A DNA stretch of 64,000 nt from Aminipila sp963524205 (GTDB lineage: Bacteria > Bacillota > Clostridia > Peptostreptococcales > Anaerovoracaceae): assembly GCA_963524205.1 (NCBI GenBank), contig CAURED010000004.1, forward strand, positions 124,001 to 188,000. The letters run 5' to 3'. Numbering within the stretch: position 1 is the first letter of the stretch; each line of letters starts with the position of its first letter. A program made the position numbers and the translations under genes. The notes beneath the pieces were generated by a model that was given only the letters and a program-made list of their open reading frames with translations, was not told the DNA's origin and did not search any database. Shown piece after piece: positions 43,816-52,432 of the stretch.

Positions 43816-43866
43816 ATATTAATGCTTTAATTTTTAATATTAATGCTTTTAACAAATAAACTTATA

Positions 43867-43883
43867 TTGGTATCATTCTTGCT
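43867..43883 (+). promoter_or_regulatory. Sigma-54 promoter of the MATE operon
   Basis: TTGGTAT, five bases, TTGCT; GG and GC are 10 bases apart. About 30 bases before the ATG. Confidence 0.8.
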
Positions 43884-43914
43884 TTATATAGATGCATACT
43901 GACGAAAGGCTTTT

Positions 43915-45312
43915 ATGATGAATAAATTATGTTGTTTATTAAACACCGATGAAGAATACATAAAAAGAATATTTACTATAGCTATCCCTATTATGATACA
44001 GTTATCCATAGGTATCAGCTTAAACTTAATAGATTCTTTAATGATTGGACAGTTAGGAACTGAACCTTTAGTTGCCGTTGGTGCAGCAAATGAAGTGTTT
44101 TATATACTTTCTATTAGTGTTTACGGGCTATGCAGTGGTTCCTGCGTATTTATTGCACAATACTGGGGGGCTGGCGATAACTTTAGTATCCGTAAAGTTA
44201 TGGGAATAAATTATACTTGTGTTTGTATATTTATTACTTTTGCTTCCATCTTAATATGGATTTTTGCCCCCAAGTTGATTTGGATTTTTGCAAGAGAAAT
44301 CACTATAATAGAACAAGGGACAACATATCTTAGGATTGTGTCATGGTCTTATTTAATAACCTGCCTTGCAGATGTTATAAGCCTTTGTTCCCGTAGCGTC
44401 CAAAAACTAATGGTCACTACTATTATCTACATTTTTGCTATTTTAACAAACGTAATTTTAAACTACTGCCTTATCTATGGTAACTTTGGATTTCCAAAGA
44501 TGGGAGTGTCAGGTGCTGCCATAGCAACCGTTATAGCCAGAAGTTTTGAGTTTATTGGTTTTTTAATCTATATTTATCATGACCGTTCACACCCTTTGGC
44601 CGCTTCACTTAAGGAATTATGCGATTTTTCTAAATCAGATGTTAAACGTGTATTAAAAATGTCTATGCCTGTAATGATTTCAGAAGGTGGTTGGAGTATT
44701 GCAAACTCTATGTATTATATAGCTTATGGGTTAATCAGTTCCCAAGCTCTTGCTGGTGCACAAATAGTAGTTATTGTAGGCAAAGTATATCAATCTTTTT
44801 TTGGAGGCTTTGCAAACTCTGCTGGAGTACTAATTGGTGAAAAGCTTGGAAAAGGAAATATAAACGGAGCCAAAGCTGATGGTAAACTATACATTAAAAT
44901 AGTTTTTATACTTGGAATTATATTTACTGTTATCATGTTCTTTACTAGTACCTTAATCGCAAACTGTTATAATTTTAATACTGAAGTAACGCTTATGATT
45001 ACTCAAAGCATTAAAGTATTTTCTTTATTTATCATGGCTAAAATGTTCGGTTATTTATTTGTCTGCGGCATCCTCAGAGGCGCAGGAGATACAGCCTTTT
45101 GTATGTTTGTAGATTTAGGAACCTCATGGATTATAGCTGTCCCTACAGTTTTTACAGCAGTATACTTTTTTAACGCAGAACTACCCACTGCAGTAGCATG
45201 CGTTTATTGTGCAGAAATTGTTAAAGCAGCTCTATGCTTCTATCGGTTTAAAAGTGGCAAGTGGATTAAACTTGCTATTGGTAATATAAGTAATAATGGA
45301 AAGGAATTATAA
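43915..45312 (+). CDS. MATE-family efflux transporter
   Basis: 465 residues with 12 membrane helices in two six-helix halves. N-terminal TIAIPIMIQLSIGISLNLIDSLMIGQLG and the matching SMPVMISEGGWSIANSMYY are typical of MATE pumps that export drugs or metabolites with Na+ or H+. First gene in an operon with a beta-lactamase-fold protein; the pair would protect against or export a wall-linked compound. Two ATG are adjacent at the start. Confidence 0.9.
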   Translation: MMNKLCCLLNTDEEYIKRIFTIAIPIMIQLSIGISLNLIDSLMIGQLGTEPLVAVGAANEVFYILSISVYGLCSGSCVFIAQYWGAGDNFSIRKVMGINYTCVCIFITFASILIWIFAPKLIWIFAREITIIEQGTTYLRIVSWSYLITCLADVISLCSRSVQKLMVTTIIYIFAILTNVILNYCLIYGNFGFPKMGVSGAAIATVIARSFEFIGFLIYIYHDRSHPLAASLKELCDFSKSDVKRVLKMSMPVMISEGGWSIANSMYYIAYGLISSQALAGAQIVVIVGKVYQSFFGGFANSAGVLIGEKLGKGNINGAKADGKLYIKIVFILGIIFTVIMFFTSTLIANCYNFNTEVTLMITQSIKVFSLFIMAKMFGYLFVCGILRGAGDTAFCMFVDLGTSWIIAVPTVFTAVYFFNAELPTAVACVYCAEIVKAALCFYRFKSGKWIKLAIGNISNNGKEL

Positions 45313-45314
45313 TT

Positions 45315-46076
45315 ATGGACAATATTTTAAATGAAATGAACACCATGCCGGGTCATGCAGGATTTTTCTATAAAAACATGATAACTGGTCATACGCTTAG
45401 TTTTAATGAGAACGATCACTATATCCCTGCAAGTGTGATAAAACTCCCTATCCTCATGGAAATTTTCAGATTAGCCAGTATAGGCGAAGTTGATTTAAAT
45501 GCCAAACTTTTAATAAAAGATAAAGATAAAATGCCAAGCTGTGGTGCATTAAATTCTTTCACTGGAGAAGTCCTCGTTGATATAAGAACACTTTGCAACT
45601 TAATGATTACAATCAGTGATAACACAGCAACTAACGTACTTATTTCATATTTTGGTACCACTGCTTTAAATGAAGGTTTTGCCTCCATAGGGCTTAACGA
45701 AACTCGAGTAAACAGACGACTTTTTGACGCTGAAGCTTCTAAAAAAGGTATTCAAAATGTTGTAACTCCAGCAGAAATCGGAATGCTTTTAGAAAAGCTT
45801 TACAGAAATGAATTTGTGAATGAGAAGGTTTCCGAAGGAATAAAAGAAATTCTTTTTAGACAACAGATTAAACACAAGATTAAGGAAATGCTGCCTGTAG
45901 GAACTAAAGTTGCTAGTAAAACGGGAGATGACGACAACATTTCCAATGATGTGGGAATTGTTTATGCAAAACAGCCTTTTGTTGTATGCTTTATATCAAA
46001 CGAAACCATTCCAAGTGTATTTAATCCATTTATTAGAAAAGCATCTTTAGAATTATTTAATCGGTGTAATCAATAA
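45315..46076 (+). CDS. Class A beta-lactamase-fold serine hydrolase, cytoplasmic
   Basis: 253 residues with ASVIKLPIL (SxxK), ISDNTATN (SDN) and SKTGDDDN (KTG), the triad of class A beta-lactamases. There is no signal peptide or lipobox, so it probably stays in the cytoplasm; it may hydrolyse beta-lactam-like or D-amino-acid peptides inside. Two bases after the MATE gene, so co-transcribed. Antibiotic resistance cannot be claimed. Confidence 0.85.
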   Translation: MDNILNEMNTMPGHAGFFYKNMITGHTLSFNENDHYIPASVIKLPILMEIFRLASIGEVDLNAKLLIKDKDKMPSCGALNSFTGEVLVDIRTLCNLMITISDNTATNVLISYFGTTALNEGFASIGLNETRVNRRLFDAEASKKGIQNVVTPAEIGMLLEKLYRNEFVNEKVSEGIKEILFRQQIKHKIKEMLPVGTKVASKTGDDDNISNDVGIVYAKQPFVVCFISNETIPSVFNPFIRKASLELFNRCNQ

Positions 46077-46101
46077 TAAAAATAGTCTGCATTCAATAAA
46101 C

Positions 46102-46142
46102 TAGAAAAGCTGACTTCTATGCAATATAGAAATCAGCTTTTA
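46102..46142. terminator. Bidirectional terminator between beta-lactamase-like gene and alr
   Basis: AAAAGCTGACTTCTAT pairs with ATAGAAATCAGCTTTT with one mismatch; both flanks give T-rich ends. It separates convergent genes. Confidence 0.7.
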
Positions 46143-46157
46143 GCTGTGTAGGAACAT

Positions 46158-47249
46158 TTATTTTATATACTGTCTTGGAGGTCTTGCTGTTATTCTTGCA
46201 ACAATTTCATTTTTATTTGTTTCTGCAAGCTTTGCAGCCTCGCCAATGGTCATGGAATTGTTGCTTCCATCGCCATAAATAATAGCAAGTTCCCCTTCCT
46301 TTACCTCAGATACTGCTGAAAGATCCACCATACATTGATCCATGCAGATCACCCCTATAATCGGGCATTTCGTCCCTTTAATGGTGACATACCCCTTATC
46401 CCTCATGTTACGTGGATATCCATCTGCATAACCAAAAGGAAGCGTTCCTATCGTCATATCTTCAGGGGCCTTCCAAAGATAATCGTAACCAACCCCTTCA
46501 CCTTTTGATACTTTATGTAATTGTGATATTCTAGTAACAAAAGTTAACGCCTGCCTAACATCAACAAATCCTTTATGAAACCCCCGAAGTCCAAAGACTA
46601 ATGCTCCAGGCCGAATCATGTTCATGCGGTATTCCGGATAGTCCACAGCGGAAATGCTATCTGCAATATGTTTATACTTAAAACTCACACCCTGTTTCTC
46701 TAGTTCTGCTATTATGTTCAAAAACTTTGTATATTGTTTTTCATTTTCCTCATCATTGACTAATGCCAAATGAGAAAAAATTCCTTCTGTTTCTATCTCT
46801 CTAAAAGAACAGATTTCTTTTAACTCAGCAATGTTGTCAGTTCCCAATCTATGAAAACCTGTATCTATCTTAATATGAACTTTTGCTTTTTTACCAGCCT
46901 TCTTACTTTCTTCCGATAATATTTTTGCTTGAGACTTTGAAAAAATAGTCTGTGTAATATCCTTCTCCACCACAAAATGCAGCAATCTGTCTGGCGTATG
47001 ACCCAAAATAAATATTGGGTAATCTTTATAATTCTCTCTTAATTCTAATGCTTCCGTTAAGGTTGCTACTGCAAGATAGGAAGCCCCATGTTCCATTAGA
47101 GTAGGCGCAATACCAACTGCTCCATGTCCATATCCATCCGCCTTAATGACTGGCATTACAGCAACCTCATTACCCGCCATTTCACAAATTTTCTCCATAT
47201 TGTACGCAATTGTTTTTAAGTCTACCTGTACTACTGTATCTCTTAACAT
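46158..47249 (-). CDS. alr: Alanine racemase
   Basis: PLP enzyme converting L- and D-alanine. 363 residues from the ATG at 47249 (the GGAGG lies between two ATG). KADGYGHGA holds the PLP Lys; MDQCMVDLS and the C-terminal VARITARPPR complete it. Here it follows M20 and VanX-like hydrolases, so it likely recycles D-Ala freed from wall dipeptides. Confidence 0.95.
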   Translation of the reverse strand: MLRDTVVQVDLKTIAYNMEKICEMAGNEVAVMPVIKADGYGHGAVGIAPTLMEHGASYLAVATLTEALELRENYKDYPIFILGHTPDRLLHFVVEKDITQTIFSKSQAKILSEESKKAGKKAKVHIKIDTGFHRLGTDNIAELKEICSFREIETEGIFSHLALVNDEENEKQYTKFLNIIAELEKQGVSFKYKHIADSISAVDYPEYRMNMIRPGALVFGLRGFHKGFVDVRQALTFVTRISQLHKVSKGEGVGYDYLWKAPEDMTIGTLPFGYADGYPRNMRDKGYVTIKGTKCPIIGVICMDQCMVDLSAVSEVKEGELAIIYGDGSNNSMTIGEAAKLAETNKNEIVARITARPPRQYIK

Positions 47250-47285
47250 TTCTACCTCCAACATTCCATATCACATTGATTTTCA

Positions 47286-48485
47286 TTATTTAGTTTGTTG
47301 AAAGAGCTCCAGCACTCCAAATACCTCCATAATCATTCCGGTCCTTATGCACTCCTCGCCTGGATTAAGCAGTTCACTATGAAGTGCCTGATGGGTTATT
47401 TCATTCTTGTTCAAACAGCCAATGTTGAAATACACTGCTTCTACTGCTTCTGAAAAGTATGAAAAATCATCTGCACCAAGACTTGGTTCCTGTAAGAAGC
47501 ATATCCTTTCTTTTGATAGAATTTTTTCTGCTACTGCTTCAAGAATATCCCCTAACTCATCATTATTTACAAGGGCAGGATAACTATCCGTAAATTCAAC
47601 CTTTACCTTAGCTCCAAGTCCACAAGCCACATTTTCAGCCATTTCTCTAACTCTCTTTTTAATGAAGTTTCTTGCACCATTGTCCAATGCTCTGATTATT
47701 CCCGAAAGCACAGTTTCTTTGGCTATTACATTATTTTTATTTCCTCCATGAATTTGCCCTACAGTTATGACTCCTGGATTTGTAGGTGCAAGATTCCTAG
47801 TTACTATGGTTTGAAGCATACAGACCAGACTAGAAGCTGCTACAATGGTATCCACACCATTTTCAGGATGTGCTCCATGACATGCAGTGCCTTCTACTGT
47901 AATTTCAAACTCCGTAGATGCTGCATTCATTTTTCCTCTTCGAAATTGAACCATTCCCGTTTCAACCTCTGGCGTGATATGTAATCCTATAACAGCATCT
48001 ACCTTTGGGTTCATTAGACATCCTGCTTCTATCATCTGCTTTGCACCACCAATGGTTTCTTCTGCAGGTTCAAAAAACAATTTAATATTACCTGGAATTG
48101 TGTCTTCCCTCTCTTTTAAAATTTTGGCTGTTCCTAAAAGTACAGCTGTATGGATATCATGTCCACAAGCATGCATTATTCCTCTGCTCTTCGATTTAAA
48201 CGGCACATCCACCTTCTCATCAATAGGAAGTGCATCCATATCAGCTCTTATTCCTATAGTAAAGAACCTTTGTCCTTCCACTGCTTTTCCTTTGCCTTTG
48301 ATTATAGCAACAACACCATGACCTGCGATTCCTGTTTCATGATTAATTCCATATTTTATCAAGAATTCACTTATTCTTTGTGATGTCTTAACCTCCTGCT
48401 GTGAAAGTTCCGGATTTGCATGCAGTTCTCTTCTTATTCCAACAATTTCCTCAAATATCTCATCTATTCTTTCTCTTGTTCTCAT
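47286..48485 (-). CDS. M20-family amidohydrolase (aminoacylase/carboxypeptidase type)
   Basis: 399 residues. MHACGHDIHTAVLLG and EPAEETIGGA hold metal and catalytic residues; ELHANPELSQQE begins the protein, and a dimerisation domain lies in the middle. Family members deacylate N-acyl amino acids or DAP derivatives or cleave dipeptides. Between the VanX-like and alr genes in a three-gene operon. Exact substrate unknown; N-acyl-DAP or a dipeptide fits the context. Confidence 0.85.
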   Translation of the reverse strand: MRTRERIDEIFEEIVGIRRELHANPELSQQEVKTSQRISEFLIKYGINHETGIAGHGVVAIIKGKGKAVEGQRFFTIGIRADMDALPIDEKVDVPFKSKSRGIMHACGHDIHTAVLLGTAKILKEREDTIPGNIKLFFEPAEETIGGAKQMIEAGCLMNPKVDAVIGLHITPEVETGMVQFRRGKMNAASTEFEITVEGTACHGAHPENGVDTIVAASSLVCMLQTIVTRNLAPTNPGVITVGQIHGGNKNNVIAKETVLSGIIRALDNGARNFIKKRVREMAENVACGLGAKVKVEFTDSYPALVNNDELGDILEAVAEKILSKERICFLQEPSLGADDFSYFSEAVEAVYFNIGCLNKNEITHQALHSELLNPGEECIRTGMIMEVFGVLELFQQTK

Positions 48486-48496
48486 AAGCTCCCCCT

Positions 48497-49063
48497 TTAT
48501 ATTTCATAATCCATATATGGAACAGGCTTTATAGTTTTGTCATAAAAATGCCACCATTCGCCTTCATAAGCAGTAAACCCTGCGCTTTCCATAATACACC
48601 TCATATATTCTGCATTTTTTCGCCCTTCTTTTAAAATGTCAAGACAAGATAATGATGCCCTAGAAGAAAAATCATCAAATTCACATGGCATGACAAGCTC
48701 TATTCCTTCCATATCCGTTAAGGTTATATCTACACATAATCCATTCATATGATTCGTTTTAAATTCTTTAATATTTACCATATCGGGAGGTCTTGCTACA
48801 AAATTATTATCTGGCAGGATACTCCAAAATTTAGCCTGTGCACTGATAGGACGATATGCATCCCAGACTTTTACTCTATATCCATCTTCATAAAACATAT
48901 TTTTCGCTTTTATTAAAAGGTTTGCCGTATTTTTATGTATGTAACATTCTCCGGATTTATAAATTTTTTCTTTCGTAAAATTATCAGTTGTCGCATATTT
49001 TAAATCTATAATAAAGTTTTCATCCAAATCCAACAATCTTACTAAATCACCTATACAACTCAT
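48497..49063 (-). CDS. VanX/DdpX-type D-Ala-D-Ala dipeptidase
   Basis: 188 residues of the M15D family: TNHMNGLCVDITL supplies zinc ligands, and EWWHFYD the third with the catalytic Glu. VKVWDAYRP is also family-typical. It cleaves free D-Ala-D-Ala, as VanX and DdpX do. No signal peptide. First gene of an operon with the M20 hydrolase and alr. Without vanHA-type ligase genes nearby, a catabolic role is likelier than vancomycin resistance. Confidence 0.88.
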   Translation of the reverse strand: MSCIGDLVRLLDLDENFIIDLKYATTDNFTKEKIYKSGECYIHKNTANLLIKAKNMFYEDGYRVKVWDAYRPISAQAKFWSILPDNNFVARPPDMVNIKEFKTNHMNGLCVDITLTDMEGIELVMPCEFDDFSSRASLSCLDILKEGRKNAEYMRCIMESAGFTAYEGEWWHFYDKTIKPVPYMDYEI

Positions 49064-49116
49064 TATACAATCCTTCTTCCTTTATTAAACAAAGTGCCCA
49101 TTACGTATTATATTCA

Positions 49117-49133
49117 CGCAATTATTATGCCAA
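49117..49133 (-). promoter_or_regulatory. Sigma-54 promoter of the VanX-like operon
   Basis: On the minus strand TTGGCAT, five bases, TTGCG; GG and GC are exactly 10 bases apart. About 55 bases before the start. Confidence 0.8.
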
Positions 49134-49143
49134 ATTTGTTGGT

Positions 49144-49160
49144 TTGGTATGGTTCTTGCT
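49144..49160 (+). promoter_or_regulatory. Sigma-54 promoter of the M19 dipeptidase
   Basis: TTGGTAT, five bases, TTGCT with GG-N10-GC. It is back-to-back with the VanX-side promoter, 27 bases from GG to GC. No copy of the 35-bp activator site is visible in this short gap. Confidence 0.8.
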
Positions 49161-49204
49161 TAACTATTAGTGTATCATAATATTATTGTAAAGGAGACAG
49201 AAAT

Positions 49205-50155
49205 ATGAAAATAATTGATATGCATTGTGACACTCTATTAGAGTGCTATAGGAACCCTAGTTATACACTTTCAACCAATTCTGGCCACATTAGTGTAGAT
49301 AAACTGTTGCAAGGTAATGCCTTAGCTCAGTTTTTTGCTATATTTATATCGCCAAAAGAAAAAGCTTTAATGGCGCCCTATGAGATTTTCAATAAAGTTT
49401 ATGAAACATATAAAGCACAGTTAGAGTTGAATTCTAATTACATAAGACCTGCTTTTTGTGCAGAAGATATTTTATCTAATGCTAAGGATTCCAAGATTTC
49501 CTCTATTTTATCTATAGAAGATGGTGTTATTTTGGAAGATAAAATTGAAAGAGTTCAGGAAGTTTTCAACAAAGGGGTCAGACTTATAACGTTAACCTGG
49601 AATTTTGAAAACACCATAGGATTCCCTTCAAGTGATGACCCTATTGAGCATAACCGGGGACTAAAGCCTTTCGGTATTGATGTAGTTGAAGAAATGAATC
49701 GCCTAGGTATTCTTATAGACGTTTCTCACCTTTCTGAAGGTGGTTTTTACGATGTTGCAAAATATAGTAAAAAATCTTTTGTAGCCTCACACTCCTGTGC
49801 CAGAGCTTTATGCAACCATAGAAGGAACTTAACAGATAATCAATTAAAAACTTTAGGAGACCAAGGAGGACTGACAGGAGTAAACTTTTATTCCGCTTTT
49901 CTTAAAGAGGATTCAGAATGTGCTACCATAGATCAAATTGTTGAACATGTCAGATACATGGTAGATAAAGCTGGTATAGAATCTGTTGGTCTGGGCTCTG
50001 ATTTTGACGGCATCGACTGTGAATTGGAATTTAAAGATTATGCAAGTTATCCCCTGCTTTTATCTGCTCTATCAAAACACTTTACAGATGATCAATTGGA
50101 TAAGATTTGTAATGGAAATGCCCTTCGAATTTTAAAAGAAAACTTAGGAAAATAA
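49205..50155 (+). CDS. Membrane dipeptidase (M19, renal-dipeptidase type)
   Basis: 316 residues. DMHCDTLLE opens the protein with zinc ligands; SIEDGV holds the bridging acidic residue; SHLSE, ASHSCARALCNHRRN and GLGSDFDGI complete the active site. Members of this family cleave dipeptides, often with a D-residue at the second place, and can hydrolyse L-Ala-D-Glu-type fragments. Own sigma-54 promoter; AAAGGAG before ATG. Confidence 0.93.
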   Translation: MKIIDMHCDTLLECYRNPSYTLSTNSGHISVDKLLQGNALAQFFAIFISPKEKALMAPYEIFNKVYETYKAQLELNSNYIRPAFCAEDILSNAKDSKISSILSIEDGVILEDKIERVQEVFNKGVRLITLTWNFENTIGFPSSDDPIEHNRGLKPFGIDVVEEMNRLGILIDVSHLSEGGFYDVAKYSKKSFVASHSCARALCNHRRNLTDNQLKTLGDQGGLTGVNFYSAFLKEDSECATIDQIVEHVRYMVDKAGIESVGLGSDFDGIDCELEFKDYASYPLLLSALSKHFTDDQLDKICNGNALRILKENLGK

Positions 50156-50169
50156 CTCTTTTTATGTTT

Positions 50170-50206
50170 AAGAGGCTGTTGTAAAAATTACAACAGCCTC
50201 TTTTTT
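50170..50206. terminator. Bidirectional terminator after the M19 dipeptidase
   Basis: A 14-bp stem, AGAGGCTGTTGTAA with TTACAACAGCCTCT, is followed by TTTTTT; it also serves the convergent gene. Confidence 0.88.
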
Positions 50207-50225
50207 ATGTATTCTTAATACCCTA

Positions 50226-50816
50226 TTAATGGCTTTTAAAAATTGCTACAACTAATGCTAAAGTCTGTGTTTCAGCGCCTAATACTAATAACGCCAGACA
50301 AGTATATAAGACAGAAACCCATTTCCATCTCTTACCGTGTCCAGGAAGTATAGTAAACTCCTTCTCTATTTTTATATTTTTCTGTTTTAATACCTTATAA
50401 AAATTATCAACGCCTACTGGAGATATTACTCCACATCTAAAAAACGGCAAATAAAAAATGGGGTTATCCTTTGCCTCCTCATATAAAAAAATTCCCTTTT
50501 TTGTAAGATGAGCTCTTTCCACACGATTTAAATTAATGGTTACTTCTTTTCTTAGCAGTTTATTATAATATGTGGCATTGTTCTCATCAAACACGGTGAA
50601 AAAGAATTTATAGGCTATGAAAAAGAATACACATATGCATAAGTATACCAAATATAATATTAATGTGGCTTGTATATTTATCTTCCCCGCGTAATCATTT
50701 ATGTTATAAGTCATTACCTGTACAAATAAAATAAATCGCGTTAAAATTAAGAGGCTTAATATCAAGATAAATACTTGTTTTGACATAGCTGAATAGTAAT
50801 ACTTTATTTTCTCCAT
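50226..50816 (-). CDS. Predicted membrane protein of unknown function, 196 aa
   Basis: From the ATG at 50816 (AGGGAG upstream). Two membrane helices at residues about 15-70 (VFILILSLLILTRFILF; LILYLVYLCICVFFFIAY), a cytosolic PH-like beta domain, and one C-terminal helix (VLYTCLALLVLGAETQTLALVV). The layout recalls YcxB-type or PH-domain membrane proteins. It stands alone and has no clear tie to the sigma-54 genes around it. Confidence 0.5.
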   Translation of the reverse strand: MEKIKYYYSAMSKQVFILILSLLILTRFILFVQVMTYNINDYAGKINIQATLILYLVYLCICVFFFIAYKFFFTVFDENNATYYNKLLRKEVTINLNRVERAHLTKKGIFLYEEAKDNPIFYLPFFRCGVISPVGVDNFYKVLKQKNIKIEKEFTILPGHGKRWKWVSVLYTCLALLVLGAETQTLALVVAIFKSH

Positions 50817-50924
50817 TTTATATAACTCCCTTCTAGCTTTCAAGGACAAGTATATGACAACATATTACATAAAATCAATAATTAATTTTTGCAATGTTTT
50901 TAATTATAAATATTGCATTAATGA

Positions 50925-50959
50925 TTTGTCCTATTTTTAGGAATCACGTCCTGTTATTA
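50925..50959. promoter_or_regulatory. Upstream activator site for the sigma-54 regulon (copy 2)
   Basis: Matches 43781-43815 at 28 of 35 positions without gaps and shows the same AGGA-N6-TCCT dyad. It lies about 110 bases upstream of the SpmA-side sigma-54 promoter. The gap 50817-51149 carries no gene. Between the two sites is a hairpin (TTTGCTTATTTAA with TTTAAATAAAGCAAA, then TTTTTTT, 50979-51023), terminator-like. Confidence 0.65.
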
Positions 50960-51067
50960 GCACTTTTTTCAGTCGAACTTTGCTTATTTAATGCACTTTA
51001 TTTAAATAAAGCAAACTTTTTTTATATGTTTTATTACATTTACTAGTTTATATATTATTTTCCTATC

Positions 51068-51084
51068 ATGGCATAGTTTTTGCA
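51068..51084 (+). promoter_or_regulatory. Sigma-54 promoter of the SpmA/SpmB-like operon
   Basis: ATGGCAT, five bases, TTGCA; GG and GC are 10 bases apart. About 65 bases before the first ATG. Confidence 0.8.
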
Positions 51085-51149
51085 TATTTATTAAAGTGTG
51101 AAAATTCATTATATTTTTTTACAATTTTATTATTAGGAGGTTATTCACT

Positions 51150-51818
51150 ATGATGAATTACATTTGGACGGGGCTTGTAGCCATTGCCGTCATCGCAGGT
51201 ATTGTCACTGGGAGTATCAGTGATGTGCAAGAAGCTTTATTTTCATTTGCTAATACAGCAGTAGAAATTGTATTCGGACTTATTGGTGTTATGGTATTTT
51301 TTACCGGTCTTATGTCAGTTATGGAAGCTGCAGGACTTTGCGAAAAACTGGGTAAGTTTTTAGGACCTGTTATGACTAAGCTTTTCCCAGAAGTACCCGC
51401 TAACCACCCAGCTATGAGCTCTATGGCACTTTACTTTGCTGCCAACATCTTAGGTATTGGTAATGCTGCAACACCTTTTGGTTTAAAAGCTATGGCAGAT
51501 TTACAGACATTAAATAAAACGAAACATATTGCCACAGATGCTCAATGTATGTTGCTTGCAATCGCAACAACTTCCATTACATTACTTCCCGTAACTGCAC
51601 TAGCACTGCGCTCTGCCGTTCAAGTAAAAGGTGCAACTGAAATTATAGGTCCTGTTATCTTAGCTACAACCATTTCCACTGCAACAGGTATTATTGCAAC
51701 AATTCTTTTAGGTAAGCTAAAAAGATATAAACTAGAAACCATTATTCAAAAAGAAATAGCCGCAGGAACATTGGAAATTAATGAAAACTATATTGGCAAT
51801 GATCCAATTAAGCTATAG
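51150..51818 (+). CDS. SpmA-like membrane protein (nucleoside-recognition/Gate domain)
   Basis: 222 residues with 5-6 membrane helices, SALYFAANILGIGNAATPFGLKAM and TTSITLLPVTALALR typical of SpmA. In Bacillus SpmA/SpmB help spore-core dehydration. Here the pair is transcribed from a sigma-54 promoter with an LD-carboxypeptidase, so it may instead move a wall-derived peptide. AGGAGG precedes ATG. Function is inferred. Confidence 0.78.
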   Translation: MMNYIWTGLVAIAVIAGIVTGSISDVQEALFSFANTAVEIVFGLIGVMVFFTGLMSVMEAAGLCEKLGKFLGPVMTKLFPEVPANHPAMSSMALYFAANILGIGNAATPFGLKAMADLQTLNKTKHIATDAQCMLLAIATTSITLLPVTALALRSAVQVKGATEIIGPVILATTISTATGIIATILLGKLKRYKLETIIQKEIAAGTLEINENYIGNDPIKL

Positions 51819-51848
51819 TAACAGAGGGTAACAAGGAGGAAAATTCTT

Positions 51849-52382
51849 ATGACAGAGGTATTAAATGCAATTTCAGCATATGCGATTCCGTTAATTTTAC
51901 TAGTAATCCCAGTATATGCTCTTACAAAAGGTGTTAAAGTTTATTCAGTCTTTACAGAAGGAGCTAAAGAAGGTCTTCGTGTAGCCGTGATGATTGTTCC
52001 TTACTTAGTATGTATGCTGGCTGCTATTGGTATGTTCCGTGCATCTGGAGCTATGGATTGGCTGACAGATATTCTTAATCCACTCACAAGTTTAATCGGT
52101 CTGCCTGGTGAGGTTTTGCCTATGGGTATTATGAGATCGTTCTCTGGTGGTGGTGCTGAAGGTATGATGAGTGAACTACTTTCAACTTATGGTACCCAGA
52201 GCCAGATTGGTCGAATCGCTTCAGTTGCCCTTGGTTCCACAGAAACAACATTCTATATTGTTGCTGTATACTTTGGTGCTGTAGGCATTACAAATGTAAG
52301 ACATTCAATTATTGCAGGTCTTTTAGGTGACTTGGCATCATTAATCGCTGCAACAGTTATCGTAAATGTTATGTGGTTCTAA
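51849..52382 (+). CDS. SpmB-like membrane protein
   Basis: 177 residues, several membrane helices; GVKVYSVFTEGAKEGLRVAV, MGIMRSFSGGGAEGMM and ALGSTETTFYIVAVYFGAVG are characteristic of SpmB. It pairs with the SpmA-like protein 30 bases upstream; the two probably act as one unit. See the SpmA entry for the likely role in this setting. Confidence 0.78.
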   Translation: MTEVLNAISAYAIPLILLVIPVYALTKGVKVYSVFTEGAKEGLRVAVMIVPYLVCMLAAIGMFRASGAMDWLTDILNPLTSLIGLPGEVLPMGIMRSFSGGGAEGMMSELLSTYGTQSQIGRIASVALGSTETTFYIVAVYFGAVGITNVRHSIIAGLLGDLASLIAATVIVNVMWF

Positions 52383-52432
52383 GCCTATTAATTATATTAC
52401 ATTACATATTTTGTTAAGAAGGAGATTTTTAT

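Noticed and set aside
48497..49063. Vancomycin-resistance vanX
   Set aside because: No vanH, vanA or vanS/R-type genes are nearby; the neighbours are catabolic hydrolases and a racemase.
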